NCBI RefSeq assembly: GCF_011290365.1
Contig: NZ_CP049786.1
Span: 310,001 to 374,000, forward strand
Length of the DNA: 64,000 nt
Source of the DNA: Leclercia sp. 29361
GTDB taxonomy: Bacteria > Pseudomonadota > Gammaproteobacteria > Enterobacterales > Enterobacteriaceae
Reading direction: 5' to 3'
The notes under the pieces were generated by a model. That model made no database searches. It saw only the letters and a program-made list of their open reading frames with translations, and was not told where the DNA came from. The translations under genes were made by a program, and so were the position numbers. Shown here piece after piece: positions 35,752 through 44,291 of this stretch (positions are counted from its first letter, which is position 1; every line of letters begins with the position of its first letter).

Positions 35752-36963
35752 ATGAAAGTCTTACTGGTGAATAAGTTCTTCTTTATCAAAGGAGGCGCTG
35801 AGACGGTCTATTTTCAGGAACGTCAGATGCTGAAAGAGGCCGGTGTGGAGGTGATCGATTTCTCCATGCAGCATGAGAAGAACTTTCCGTCTGAGTATGC
35901 CGACCACTTCGTCAGCAATGTCGATTACCACAAAGAGGGCGGCCTGCTGGCGGGGGCGAAAACCGCCATCAACTTTATTCACAACCGGGCGGCCTGTAAA
36001 AAAATGCGGGCGCTGCTGGAGCAGACGCGCCCGGAGATTGTCCATTTCCACAATATCTATCACCAGCTAACCCCGGCCCTGATCAAGGTCGCCCGGGATT
36101 TCGGCTGTAAGACCGTTCTGACCGCCCACGACTATAAGATTATGTGCCCGTCGTACTCGATGCTGCGCGACGGCAAAGTGTGTGACGCCTGCGTCACGGG
36201 CAGCGTCTTTAATGCGTTTCGCTATCGCTGCCAGGAGGGCTCGGCGTCGAAGAGCCTGCTGCTGTCGCTGGAGGCGACCTGGCAGTACATCGCGCAAAAT
36301 TATCAGGCGCTGGACGTTATTGTCTCCCCGAGCGAGTTTCTGCGTAGCGAGCTGAAACGCTCTCTGCCGGATTCGCGCATCGATGTGATTGTGAACGGTA
36401 TCGACGACAGCCACACGCCGGAGGCGGGGAAGGATGAGGGATACCTGCTGTACGTCGGGCGTTTGAGCCGGGAGAAAGGGGTCCCGACCCTGGCTCGGGC
36501 GCATCAGCTCATGCGCAATCACATGCCGTTAAAAATCGTCGGCCACGGGCCGCTGTATGACGAGATGGTGGTGGACTATCCCAACGCGAAGTTCCTCGGC
36601 TATGTGCAGCAGGGCCCGGCGCTGGATGCGCTGATTCAAAACGCCCGGGCCGTGGTGCTGCCGTCAGAGTGTTATGAAAACTGCTCCATGGCGGTGCTGG
36701 AGGCGATGTCGTTCGCCCGGGCCGTGGTGGGCGCCCGCATCGGCGGGATCCCGGAACAGGTACGTCACGGTGTGGAAGGATTGCTGTTTGAACCTGGCAA
36801 CGCTCAGGATCTGGCCGATGCGCTGGACGTGATGGCGGAAAACCCGGTGCAGGCCCATGCGATGGGGCTGAAAGGCCGGGTACGGCTTTGCCAGAAATAC
36901 TCACTGCGCAAGCACATGGAGACGTTGCAGTCGCTCTATCGCGAACTGCTCGACAGGCCATAA
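35752..36963 (+). CDS. Family 4 glycosyltransferase
   Basis: A 403-residue GT-B fold transferase. The acceptor-side N-terminal domain begins KVLLVNKFFFIKGGAETV, with VHFHNIYHQLTP and TAHDYKIMCPS. Between residues about 128 and 165 it has a cysteine set (MCPS, KVCDAC, YRCQEG) typical of a GT4 subgroup with a small zinc- or disulfide-like insertion. The C-terminal donor domain has LLYVGRLSREKGV and the EX7E motif in PSECYENCSMAVLEAMS. It starts two bases after the preceding gene and ends one base before the next. Confidence 0.88.
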   Translation: MKVLLVNKFFFIKGGAETVYFQERQMLKEAGVEVIDFSMQHEKNFPSEYADHFVSNVDYHKEGGLLAGAKTAINFIHNRAACKKMRALLEQTRPEIVHFHNIYHQLTPALIKVARDFGCKTVLTAHDYKIMCPSYSMLRDGKVCDACVTGSVFNAFRYRCQEGSASKSLLLSLEATWQYIAQNYQALDVIVSPSEFLRSELKRSLPDSRIDVIVNGIDDSHTPEAGKDEGYLLYVGRLSREKGVPTLARAHQLMRNHMPLKIVGHGPLYDEMVVDYPNAKFLGYVQQGPALDALIQNARAVVLPSECYENCSMAVLEAMSFARAVVGARIGGIPEQVRHGVEGLLFEPGNAQDLADALDVMAENPVQAHAMGLKGRVRLCQKYSLRKHMETLQSLYRELLDRP

Positions 36964-36964
36964 T

Positions 36965-38077
36965 ATGCCAAAAAAAATCACGGTGTTGGGTACCCGCGGG
37001 ATCCCCGATGTATTAGGCGGCGTCGAAACCCATTGTCAGAATCTGTATCCGGCTATCCGCCAGCAATATGACGTGGAGATCTGCGTGATCGCCCGGTCAC
37101 CCTATGTCCACTACCGGCGCTCGAGCTATAAAAATGTCGAGACGCTGGCGATCTGGGCGCCCAAAAAACGCAGTTTCGAAGCCATTGTGCATTCTGTTAT
37201 TGCGGCGTTGAGGACATTCGTTGACCGATCCGATATTGTGCATGTTCACGCCATCGGACCCGGCCTCGTGGTGCCGTTGCTACGCCTGATGGGCAAACGT
37301 GTGGTCTTTACCCATCATGGGCCGGACTACGAGCGCCAGAAGTGGGGCAGGATGGCGAAAATAATCCTGATGCTCGGTGAGAAAGTGGCGGTGAAGTATG
37401 CCCACGAAGTGATTGTTATTTCTGAGGTGATCAACCAGCTGATCCAGCAGAAATACCATCGCTACAATGCGCATCTGGTTTATAACGGCGTTAACGTGCC
37501 GGAGCCGCTGGCTGACGAGACCATCGACAGGATCCTCGGGCGGTATGAGTTGCAGCCCGGGCGTTATATCGTGATGGTCGGGCGCTTCGTTGAAGAGAAG
37601 GGGATGCATGATGCCATCGCCGCGTACCAGCAGTCGGGCCTGACGCTGCCGCTGGTATTGGTCGGGGATGCGGATCATGATACGGAGTACAGCATCCACC
37701 TGAAACAGCTGGCGTTTCAGACGCCCGGCGTCGTGATGACTGGCTTTTTAAAAGGTGAGGCGCTGCAGGTCGTCTTCTCTCAGGCCTCGCTGTTTGTGAT
37801 GCCCTCGTACCATGAGGGACTGCCCATTGCGCTGCTGGAGGCGATGTCGTTTTCGCTCCCGGTGGTGGTGAGCGATATTTTGCCGAACCTTGAGGTCGGC
37901 TTACCGGCTGAGACCAGTTTTAAGCTGGGTAATGTCGCTGATCTGGCAGATAAAATGTCCCGATGGGCGGACTCACCCCGGATTGATTACGGCGATTTTT
38001 TGCAGCGTTACAACTGGGATGAGATCGCCAGAAAGACCGTGTCCATTTACCATAGATTAGACAAAACAATAGGTTAA
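36965..38077 (+). CDS. Family 4 glycosyltransferase
   Basis: A 370-residue GT-B fold transferase whose N-terminus, ITVLGTRGIPDVLGGVETHC, resembles the DUF1972-containing rhamnosyl/glucosyltransferases of EPS loci. The acceptor domain includes HVHAIGPGLVVPLLRL and FTHHGPDYERQKW. The donor domain has IVMVGRFVEEKGM and the EX7E motif in PSYHEGLPIALLEAMSF. It is the last clear glycosyltransferase of the operon. With the initiating transferase this makes at least four sugar-adding enzymes in the locus. Confidence 0.88.
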   Translation: MPKKITVLGTRGIPDVLGGVETHCQNLYPAIRQQYDVEICVIARSPYVHYRRSSYKNVETLAIWAPKKRSFEAIVHSVIAALRTFVDRSDIVHVHAIGPGLVVPLLRLMGKRVVFTHHGPDYERQKWGRMAKIILMLGEKVAVKYAHEVIVISEVINQLIQQKYHRYNAHLVYNGVNVPEPLADETIDRILGRYELQPGRYIVMVGRFVEEKGMHDAIAAYQQSGLTLPLVLVGDADHDTEYSIHLKQLAFQTPGVVMTGFLKGEALQVVFSQASLFVMPSYHEGLPIALLEAMSFSLPVVVSDILPNLEVGLPAETSFKLGNVADLADKMSRWADSPRIDYGDFLQRYNWDEIARKTVSIYHRLDKTIG

Positions 38078-38079
38078 AA

Positions 38080-38487
38080 TTGACCAGTAAGCCCCGAAAC
38101 CCGATTGTTATCGACCGTTTTTATGAAGTGCTTGATAAAGACGTCAGCGCCCAGCTGACCCCGGAGCAAAAAGAGGAGATCGAGAGCGCGATTGTCTCGG
38201 TTACCCTGGCGTCGCGGCACCGGATCGATTTCCGTAAAAGTTTTCCTTTCTTCGGCAAACGCCTTTATATGGTGTTCCTGCTGGGACGGGATCTGCGCGC
38301 CCGCTCGCGTCCGGAGTCAAAGCTGTCGCGTATCGTGGTGACGTTTCTTATCCTGTTCGCCACCCTGTTCCTGCTGTGTTGCGTGCTGCTGACGCTGTAC
38401 ATGATCAAATCTGCGCTGGGCATAGACGTTTTCCAGAACTACCACGTCGGGATTTGGGACTGGTGGCTCAATCTGAAATACCAGTAA
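38080..38487 (+). CDS. Small membrane protein of unknown function in EPS operon
   Basis: A 135-residue protein with an amphipathic acidic N-terminal half (QLTPEQKEEIESAIVSV), a basic stretch (ARSRPESKLSR) and one clear transmembrane helix at about residues 86-109 (VVTFLILFATLFLLCCVLLTLYM). The start is TTG at 38080, with AGG six bases upstream; no ATG is available before the membrane helix. It lies two bases after the last glycosyltransferase and its stop codon abuts the galE stop with no spacer. I do not recognise the family; an accessory or regulatory partner of the assembly complex is a guess. Confidence 0.7.
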   Translation: MTSKPRNPIVIDRFYEVLDKDVSAQLTPEQKEEIESAIVSVTLASRHRIDFRKSFPFFGKRLYMVFLLGRDLRARSRPESKLSRIVVTFLILFATLFLLCCVLLTLYMIKSALGIDVFQNYHVGIWDWWLNLKYQ

Positions 38488-39504
38488 TCAGGCGCTGTAA
38501 CCTCCGGGATTGTTCTTCTGCCAGTTCCAGGCGTCGCGCATCATCTCCTCGAGATTGCGCGTGGCCTTCCATCCCAGCTGCAGGCGTGCCAGCGATGAAT
38601 CCGACCAGCACTCTGCCACGTCGCCGGAACGTCTGCCGACAACCCGGTAGTTAATTTTGGTCTGCGCGGCTTTTTCAAAAGCCTTGATCAGATCCATCAC
38701 CGAATAGCCCACCCCGGTACCGAGATTGATGGCCTTAAATGCCTCGCCCTCGTCTTTATGATCCAGCGCGGCCAGATGGCCGTGGGCGAGATCCATCACG
38801 TGAATATAGTCCCGCACGCCGGTGCCGTCCGGCGTCGGATAATCATCACCAAAGACCGTCAGGCACGGCAGCTTGCCGATGGCCACCTGAGAAATATAGG
38901 GCACCAGGTTATTTGGAATACCGTTCGGATCTTCCCCCAGACGCCCGGAGGGATGCGCGCCAACGGGATTGAAATAGCGCAGACAGGTGATCCTGAAGTG
39001 CGGCTCGGCGACGGAAAAATCAGCTAAAATCTGCTCCACCATCAGCTTGGAGGTACCGTACGGATTGGTGGTACCGCCGGTGCGCGACTGCTCGCTTAAA
39101 GGCACCGATTCGGGATTGCCATACACCGTGGCCGAGGAGCTGAAAATAAGACTGTGGACGCCCGCGCGCTGCATTTCATCCAGCAGCACTAAGGTCCCGA
39201 CAACATTATTTTCATAATAGGCGAGGGGGTGGGCAATGGACTCTGAAACGGATTTAAGACCAGCGAAATGGATAACGTCGGTGATGGTGTGTTGCGAGAA
39301 AAGGGTTTTTAACGCGTGACGATCCAGAATATCAGCGATGCAGACCACCGGCTGTTTACCGGTTAATTCTGCGACCCGGCGTAATGACTCCTGCGAGGCA
39401 TTAGAGAGGTTATCAAGGACGACAACATCCTCGCCTCTCTCCAGTAATGCCAGCACCGTATGAGACCCAATATAGCCTGCGCCACCCGTGACCAGAATTG
39501 CCAT
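38488..39504 (-). CDS. galE: UDP-glucose 4-epimerase
   Basis: A 338-residue SDR-superfamily epimerase, the length of E. coli GalE. The NAD-binding motif is VTGGAGYIGSH at residues 5-15. The catalytic Ser region SSSATVYG and the Tyr-Lys pair PYGTSK are present, as is the conserved RYFNPVGAHPSG segment. It interconverts UDP-glucose and UDP-galactose, so the polysaccharide probably contains galactose. It runs opposite to the EPS operon and converges on it with zero bases between stop codons. The galactose-operon galE would be elsewhere, so this is likely a dedicated second copy. Confidence 0.93.
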   Translation of the reverse strand: MAILVTGGAGYIGSHTVLALLERGEDVVVLDNLSNASQESLRRVAELTGKQPVVCIADILDRHALKTLFSQHTITDVIHFAGLKSVSESIAHPLAYYENNVVGTLVLLDEMQRAGVHSLIFSSSATVYGNPESVPLSEQSRTGGTTNPYGTSKLMVEQILADFSVAEPHFRITCLRYFNPVGAHPSGRLGEDPNGIPNNLVPYISQVAIGKLPCLTVFGDDYPTPDGTGVRDYIHVMDLAHGHLAALDHKDEGEAFKAINLGTGVGYSVMDLIKAFEKAAQTKINYRVVGRRSGDVAECWSDSSLARLQLGWKATRNLEEMMRDAWNWQKNNPGGYSA

Positions 39505-39625
39505 AATAAATCCCCCAAAAAGCCATCACCAGCCGACACAAAGACCCGCCGGAAGAGAGATGCGCTTTCGCAGTATTTTATTTTGCCGCTCTGGTTAGCG
39601 TAGTGCGGCTTCCCGATATTGTCAC

Positions 39626-40711
39626 TTAGTTGAAAAGCCGCTTACGGTGATTAACCATAATTTTATACGCCAGCTTTTTAAGCGTAGAGAGCAGGCTGAA
39701 GGTCAGGTGCTTGGTATCGTAGACAATATAGTTGTCGGTGAAGTTTAAGGTGTGGATCCCATCGCTGTTGTTAATCGACGCACTTATTTTCCCCACCAGC
39801 TTCTCCTGGTATTTATGCGGGGTTAATTTGGTCAATTCCTTAATGAAGATGGATTTCCCGTATACCTCAGGATGGCTCTCCTGGGTAAAGATGTAGGTTT
39901 TGTTGTTGATGGAGTACGGCTTACCGGCCCCGCGAAAATGAACGTTGCAGACATCCAGGTTCGGGGAGATCAGGGTCCAGTCGCCCAGAATGCCCTCTGA
40001 GGTGTGAATCACCAGCTCGTTATCCATGGTGGTTGAGACCATGTAACTGACGCCATTCAACTCAAAGACCACGTTATCCGTGACGGCCATATCGGAGACC
40101 AGCACTTTGACCTTTTCCCAGCGCGCGGGGAAGTCGACGGACTGGAACAGAATCACTTCTTTGCGTTCTGACGACTCCGGGATCATGAACAGTTTCCCGT
40201 CGAGCTGGAACAGGAAGGGAAAAGAGAGATGGCATTTTAAGTCATCAAATCCTTCCAGCTTCAGATCATCGATCTCGTCGAGATTTTTATTGAGGATACG
40301 GCAGCGCAGCACCCCCTTCGAATTCAGAAAGGAAAACGCTTCATAAAAAACATACAGCAGATCGTTTTTATCAATAATAAAAGGATCGGCCTGGAAGGTA
40401 TATTTTTTATCAAGCTGCTGTGCTTTGCTGGTACGGAGGATATCCAGCGTGTTTTCCGGGAAAACGTGCTGGCCATGGCTGTTAATGACCATGATGTCCC
40501 AGGACTCATGGAAGAACAGCTTTTTGATTATCCTGTTATTTTTATTAAACATTTTGCCGTGCTTCCCATCAAAAGGTATTAATAAATCCAGAGAGGAAAA
40601 GGATATTTCATTGTATAACAACCTTATGCCCAATGTTTCTGCAAAGAAATAATAGGAATGGGTGAGTCCGGGATATATCGTATGAAATAAAATAAACGTA
40701 AATTCTGCCAC
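39626..40711 (-). CDS. Five-bladed beta-propeller (GH43/68-like) protein
   Basis: A 361-residue protein without signal peptide. Repeating beta-rich units with aromatic and acidic residues (FQADPFIIDKNDLLYVFYEAF, HLSFPFLFQLDGKLFMIPES, VCNVHFRGAGKPYSINNKTY, IFTQESHPEVYG) match the GH43/GH68-like propellers found in glucosamine-transferring or formyl-transferring polysaccharide enzymes. The acidic triad is not certain by eye. The frame opens with GTG at 40711 and no good ribosome site; an internal ATG at 40555 would remove 52 residues. It lies downstream of the divergent DUF4832 gene and 121 bases before galE. It could modify or cleave the polysaccharide in the cytoplasm. Confidence 0.6.
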   Translation of the reverse strand: MAEFTFILFHTIYPGLTHSYYFFAETLGIRLLYNEISFSSLDLLIPFDGKHGKMFNKNNRIIKKLFFHESWDIMVINSHGQHVFPENTLDILRTSKAQQLDKKYTFQADPFIIDKNDLLYVFYEAFSFLNSKGVLRCRILNKNLDEIDDLKLEGFDDLKCHLSFPFLFQLDGKLFMIPESSERKEVILFQSVDFPARWEKVKVLVSDMAVTDNVVFELNGVSYMVSTTMDNELVIHTSEGILGDWTLISPNLDVCNVHFRGAGKPYSINNKTYIFTQESHPEVYGKSIFIKELTKLTPHKYQEKLVGKISASINNSDGIHTLNFTDNYIVYDTKHLTFSLLSTLKKLAYKIMVNHRKRLFN

Positions 40712-40747
40712 AGCTTATTAACTGGCCCCAGGGTAAAGGAACATTCA

Positions 40748-42172
40748 ATGCGCGTAGACAATCTGTCATGCAAAAAAAGTCGGTTGTGGCTGCTTGTTGC
40801 TGGGGTGCTCACCCTCTCATCGGGCTGGGTGAAGGCGGAGAGTACGGAGCCGCTGCAAACGGTGAATCCTCCGGCCATCAGCGGACTGTTGACCAACCCG
40901 GGCAGTGGCGTGGCCCGTTTTCACGACCAGGACTTAAGCGTCGCGCAATATCCGGCGACAGGCCTCGAGTATCGTCGCTATTACTGGAGCGAAGTGGAAC
41001 CAAAGGAGGGGCAGTACAATTTTGCGCTGGTGGATGAGGGACTTGCCGCTGCGGCAGCGCATCAGCCGGCGATGAACGTTGGCCTGCGGTTTATGATCCT
41101 TGATGGACCAGAGTCGGGCTCAGAGATCCCGCAGTGGCTGATCGATAAAGGTATCAAAGGCAGCTGGACGCCGGATCATAAGACCTTTGTCCCGGATCTG
41201 GACGATCCCACCTATCTGGCTTACGCCCAGCGTCTCCTTCAGGCGTTTGGTGCGCGTTATAACAACAATCCGGAGCTGGCTTTTATCGATATCGGGATGG
41301 TTGGCGCATGGGGGGAGTGGCACAACAGCAACTTCCCGACCCTGCAACCGTTGCAGGAACGCTATCCTCCAGCGCTGCTCAACCGTTATGTCGACATGCA
41401 CTTCAGCGCCTTCCCTGATACCCCGAAAATTATGCTGCTCAACGGCTATGATTCTGTGGCTTATGCGGCAAAGAGAGGGGCGGGCTGGCGGGCGGACTGC
41501 CTGGGCGACTGGCGCAACTTTAGCCGCACCTGGAGCCACATGAGCAATGATTATCCGGAGCGCATTGCGGCGGCAGAGGCGGCCTGGCCGGGGTTTACCC
41601 AGGCGTGGAAAAAAGCCCCCGTCAGCCTGGAGATCTGCGGCCATATGGCGGAATGGCTGAGCGAGCAGAAGTATACCCGGGAAGAGGTGCAGGCCACCTT
41701 TGACTGGGCCCTGGCGCAGCATGTCAGCACCCTGAACCTAAAATCCACTGACGTGCCGCAGGTGTACCGCGATATCCTCGACAAGGCGCTGGCAAAAATC
41801 GGTTACCGCTTCCGGGTGGTGTCGCTGACCCATTCGGCAAGCGCCCGCCCGGGTCAGGCGGTTTCCCTCCATAGCCAGTGGGCCAACGACGGCGTGGCGC
41901 CGATTTATTTGCGCTATACCCTCGCCTGGCGTCTACAGGACAAGCACGGGAATACGGTCGCGCAGGGCAGCGCCGGGGATGATATCCGCCAGTGGCTACC
42001 GGGCAAGTTCAGCTCGACGTATCAGCTGGCCACCCCGCGTAATCTGCAGGCAGGGCGCTATCAGCTGGACGTGGGGTTGGTGGATAAAAACAACAAAGCG
42101 CGTATTCAGCTTGCCAACGAGGGGAAGCTGAGCGATGGCTGGTACAGGCTGTCGTCGGTGATGATTGAGTGA
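40748..42172 (+). CDS. Secreted TIM-barrel protein with C-terminal DUF4832 domain
   Basis: A 474-residue exported protein. The signal peptide covers residues 1-30 (LWLLVAGVLTLSSGWVKA). The central region looks like a (beta/alpha)8 glycosidase: LTNPGSGVARFH, LEYRRYYWSEVEPKEGQYNF, MNVGLRFMILDG, and GMVGAWGEWHN with a candidate catalytic Glu in W-G-E-W, then LEICGHMAEW. The last 110 residues form an Ig-like beta domain of the DUF4832 type. AGGA stands seven bases before the ATG. A periplasmic glycoside hydrolase or lyase acting on the locus polysaccharide is likely by analogy to other EPS loci, but no activity is proven for this family in this setting. Confidence 0.75.
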   Translation: MRVDNLSCKKSRLWLLVAGVLTLSSGWVKAESTEPLQTVNPPAISGLLTNPGSGVARFHDQDLSVAQYPATGLEYRRYYWSEVEPKEGQYNFALVDEGLAAAAAHQPAMNVGLRFMILDGPESGSEIPQWLIDKGIKGSWTPDHKTFVPDLDDPTYLAYAQRLLQAFGARYNNNPELAFIDIGMVGAWGEWHNSNFPTLQPLQERYPPALLNRYVDMHFSAFPDTPKIMLLNGYDSVAYAAKRGAGWRADCLGDWRNFSRTWSHMSNDYPERIAAAEAAWPGFTQAWKKAPVSLEICGHMAEWLSEQKYTREEVQATFDWALAQHVSTLNLKSTDVPQVYRDILDKALAKIGYRFRVVSLTHSASARPGQAVSLHSQWANDGVAPIYLRYTLAWRLQDKHGNTVAQGSAGDDIRQWLPGKFSSTYQLATPRNLQAGRYQLDVGLVDKNNKARIQLANEGKLSDGWYRLSSVMIE

Positions 42173-42196
42173 GGATGTTAAAACGCAGAAAAGCAA

Positions 42197-42222
42197 AAAC
42201 CCGCCTTTTGGGCGGGTTCTTT
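42197..42222 (+). terminator. Rho-independent terminator at the end of the EPS locus
   Basis: AAAACCCGCC-TTTTG-GGCGGGTTCTTT: a seven- to eight-base G/C stem with a short T tract, 25 bases after the DUF4832-protein stop codon and just before the island end. Confidence 0.88.
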
Positions 42223-42228
42223 AAATAG

Positions 42229-42250
42229 TGGTGCCGGACTCGGAATCGAC
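42229..42250. mobile_element. Candidate island attachment site (tRNA-Phe 3'-end-like)
   Basis: TGGTGCCGGACTCGGAATCG corresponds to the reverse complement of the tRNA-Phe 3' end (TGGTGCCCGGACTCGGAATC) with one C missing. Islands that integrate into pheU or pheV leave such a copy at the end distal to the integrase. In E. coli pheU lies some 30 kb from proP, so an intact tRNA-Phe plus integrase is expected beyond the right edge of the window. Everything from here rightward differs in content from the core genes. Confidence 0.6.
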
Positions 42251-42357
42251 TTTATCAGTTAACTTATTGAATTTTATTGTTTATTTTTTGTTTGATTGTT
42301 TTTGTGCCCTCATTTGTACCCTCAGTCCTTTTTGGTGCTGGATTGGGGGATTCAAAC

Positions 42358-43203
42358 TCAGGAACGAGCGGGTAACATCGAAGGAAAATGCTTCGCGACA
42401 ATGTCGTTCATTTTATCAAGCAGTTCTGGCCTTTTGAAGCTGATATGCGCTGTTCCCTTCTGAAAGTACTTAATAGTAAACATCTCATCCTCATAATGAT
42501 TGCCGTGCCTATTTTCATGGATATGGTCTCCCAGTCGACGGGTAACATCGTCGCGGTTGTCGGGGACAGGTTTTCCATCGAGAAGCATCAGCATGCGCTC
42601 AAGGTCAGCCAGGCGATCACGCTGCCACCCCCAGTTCAAACCAAATCCCCACCGGTCATATTTGACCAGTCCCGTCACGATGATTTTCCCGCCAAACCTA
42701 CAAGGGCTGTTTGTCTTAAAATTCCAGCTCAGACCTTTAAACACGTTAATCACGCCACGTTCAAAAACTTCACCTTTATTCAGATGTAATTGTTTAAAAG
42801 TGCTAAGGATATTTTCTTCGCTGATAGCAGGAATATCGTCTTTCTCCAGGCTGTTGTGCCACTCGTCGCGCGCCTGAGCGTCCATAAGTGAGAGCATTCC
42901 GGACCGTTGCATCAGCTCTCGCCAGATATCGCGATCGATGCTGCGGGTAATGGCTTTCATAGCCGTATCAGTGTCCTCCATCAGCCAGCAGTCATAACGG
43001 TATTGTCGCATTCCCCAGTCCTTTGCATCCCCACCACCGATGCTGCTGGTCAGCGTCGAGATGTCGGCAAGCTGGCGTATCAGTGTCTTAATCTGCTCCA
43101 GCGCAGCGTTACGTCCGGTGACGATACGTTCAATGCTGGTGGAGCAAATTATATCGGTATGGTCGGTTAAAACTTCGGGTCTGGTGATGGTGAGTTCTGA
43201 CAT
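42358..43203 (-). CDS. DUF4942 domain protein
   Basis: A 281-residue protein matching the DUF4942 family that usually follows the cbeA-cbtA toxin-antitoxin genes in enterobacterial islands. Segments include SIERIVTGRNAALEQI near the N-terminus, GERFERGVINVFKGLSW-like VFERGVINVFKGLSWNFKTN and CRFGGKIIVTGLVKYDRWGFG, and a C-terminal FTIKYFQKGTAHISFKRPEL. Similarity to methyltransferase-like domains has been proposed for the family, but no SAM motif is evident here. AGGA lies nine bases before the start. It is 128 bases from the DUF5983 gene with a hairpin in between. Function unknown. Confidence 0.85.
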   Translation of the reverse strand: MSELTITRPEVLTDHTDIICSTSIERIVTGRNAALEQIKTLIRQLADISTLTSSIGGGDAKDWGMRQYRYDCWLMEDTDTAMKAITRSIDRDIWRELMQRSGMLSLMDAQARDEWHNSLEKDDIPAISEENILSTFKQLHLNKGEVFERGVINVFKGLSWNFKTNSPCRFGGKIIVTGLVKYDRWGFGLNWGWQRDRLADLERMLMLLDGKPVPDNRDDVTRRLGDHIHENRHGNHYEDEMFTIKYFQKGTAHISFKRPELLDKMNDIVAKHFPSMLPARS

Positions 43204-43227
43204 AGTTTATATCCTTTGTATAAAGCA

Positions 43228-43255
43228 AAACGCCAGTCGGTGAGGGCTGGCGTTT
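43228..43255. terminator. Possible bidirectional terminator hairpin
   Basis: AAACGCCAG-TCGGTGAGGG-CTGGCGTTT forms a nine-base stem with A/T at its base, between the DUF5983 and DUF4942 genes. There is no long T tract on the minus strand, so termination may be partial. Confidence 0.4.
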
Positions 43256-43331
43256 ATGCGTGTGGTAAATACAGGGCTGTGATTATTCTGAGCGGATGTG
43301 TTGCAGAGACTGAGCATGTCGGAAGGAGAGA

Positions 43332-43823
43332 CTACCCGTCGAAGGTGCTAAAACCCGGCAACAGGTCACCCGCTGCATCCAGATGTAGCATATCGATCCC
43401 GTAACGTCGTATCAGTGTGGTCACTAACCGACGGCAGCCCTTTGAAAGCCCCAATCTCTTTAGTTCCAGCACTGGGTATAAGCGAGCATTAAGTCTGAGC
43501 AGGTAACCGTAGCCGGTGTACAGTATCCAGTCACTGTTGCCGCCTTCGTGGCGTTGAAGAGTGACCTGGTCGAGAATAGCGTTATCCTCACACGTGATAT
43601 GAGCGGTACTGCACTGGATCCCATTCAGACGGGCGGTACGTGGTAGCTGATCTTCAACAACCAACTTCCCGGGGGCATCAGCAATACGAAGCGAGTAACC
43701 GTTATCATTGACCACATCAATCAGCGCAGCCAGCTCAATACCATCGAGATCGACGGCGATCCGGCCCCCATTAAGGGCCAGTACATTAACGGTATCGGCT
43801 TCCACCGTCAGGGACAGCTTCAT
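43332..43823 (-). CDS. DUF5983 family protein
   Basis: A 163-residue protein that begins [20 protein letters not shown], a family regularly encoded downstream of cbtA in CP4-type islands. The start at 43823 overlaps the cbtA stop as ATGA, so translation is coupled; the longer frame upstream runs into cbtA. Later segments are [20 protein letters not shown] and [14 protein letters not shown]. The mixed beta-alpha pattern gives no catalytic signature. It may modulate the toxin module; function unknown. Confidence 0.82.
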   Translation of the reverse strand: MKLSLTVEADTVNVLALNGGRIAVDLDGIELAALIDVVNDNGYSLRIADAPGKLVVEDQLPRTARLNGIQCSTAHITCEDNAILDQVTLQRHEGGNSDWILYTGYGYLLRLNARLYPVLELKRLGLSKGCRRLVTTLIRRYGIDMLHLDAAGDLLPGFSTFDG

Positions 43824-44197
43824 TGCTGCCCCCTGGATGACTGCCCACTGATGGCGCAAGTCACCGCCTTATAGCCGGTACGTTGCATCAGGCCGGTGGC
43901 CTTTCTGGCCCGGAGTATGTCAATAGCGCTGATGAACGGAGACTGATGCTGAATGGAGAAACCGGGGCGATCAATTCGAACCAGTTCAGATTTTTCAACG
44001 AGAAAATTGAGTGCATCTGCCAGTGAAATCCCGGCGTCAATATGCTGCTGAATCACATTACTATCACCAAACTGTGTGTCGTTAAGCGAAAGGCCGTAAT
44101 GCCTTTCCAGCAGATAAGTAAGAAGTTGCTGCCAGATTTCTACCGGCGACGGGTGTGACGATACCTTCCTCGTCGGGATGGTGGGTAAGGTTTGCAT
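43820..44197 (-). CDS. cbtA: CbtA-family cytoskeleton-binding toxin
   Basis: A 125-residue toxin of the CbtA/YkfI/YpjF family. In E. coli these bind FtsZ and MreB and block polymerisation, giving round or lemon-shaped cells. Family blocks are [57 protein letters not shown] and [13 protein letters not shown]. The antitoxin gene cbeA lies upstream at 44525, with a broken DUF957 gene between. The length is close to the K-12 YeeV length of 124, so the toxin appears intact. Confidence 0.93.
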   Translation of the reverse strand: MQTLPTIPTRKVSSHPSPVEIWQQLLTYLLERHYGLSLNDTQFGDSNVIQQHIDAGISLADALNFLVEKSELVRIDRPGFSIQHQSPFISAIDILRARKATGLMQRTGYKAVTCAISGQSSRGQQ

Positions 44198-44291
44198 AAA
44201 GTTGATCTCTGTTAAATAAATAAGATGTTGATGGTCGGGGGGATAACGGTGAAGGGGGATGGTGAGTCACGGTGTTTTTCAGGTAATCCAC

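Noticed and set aside
42333..42360. Second tRNA-3'-end-like sequence (TGGTGCTGGATTGGGGGATT)
   Set aside because: The T-stem cannot pair and it matches no tRNA I recall; kept only as a remark under the attachment-site finding.
42228..42437. 69-codon plus-strand frame starting in the candidate att site
   Set aside because: It overlaps the terminator/att region and the 3' end of the DUF4942 gene, and has no family-like sequence.
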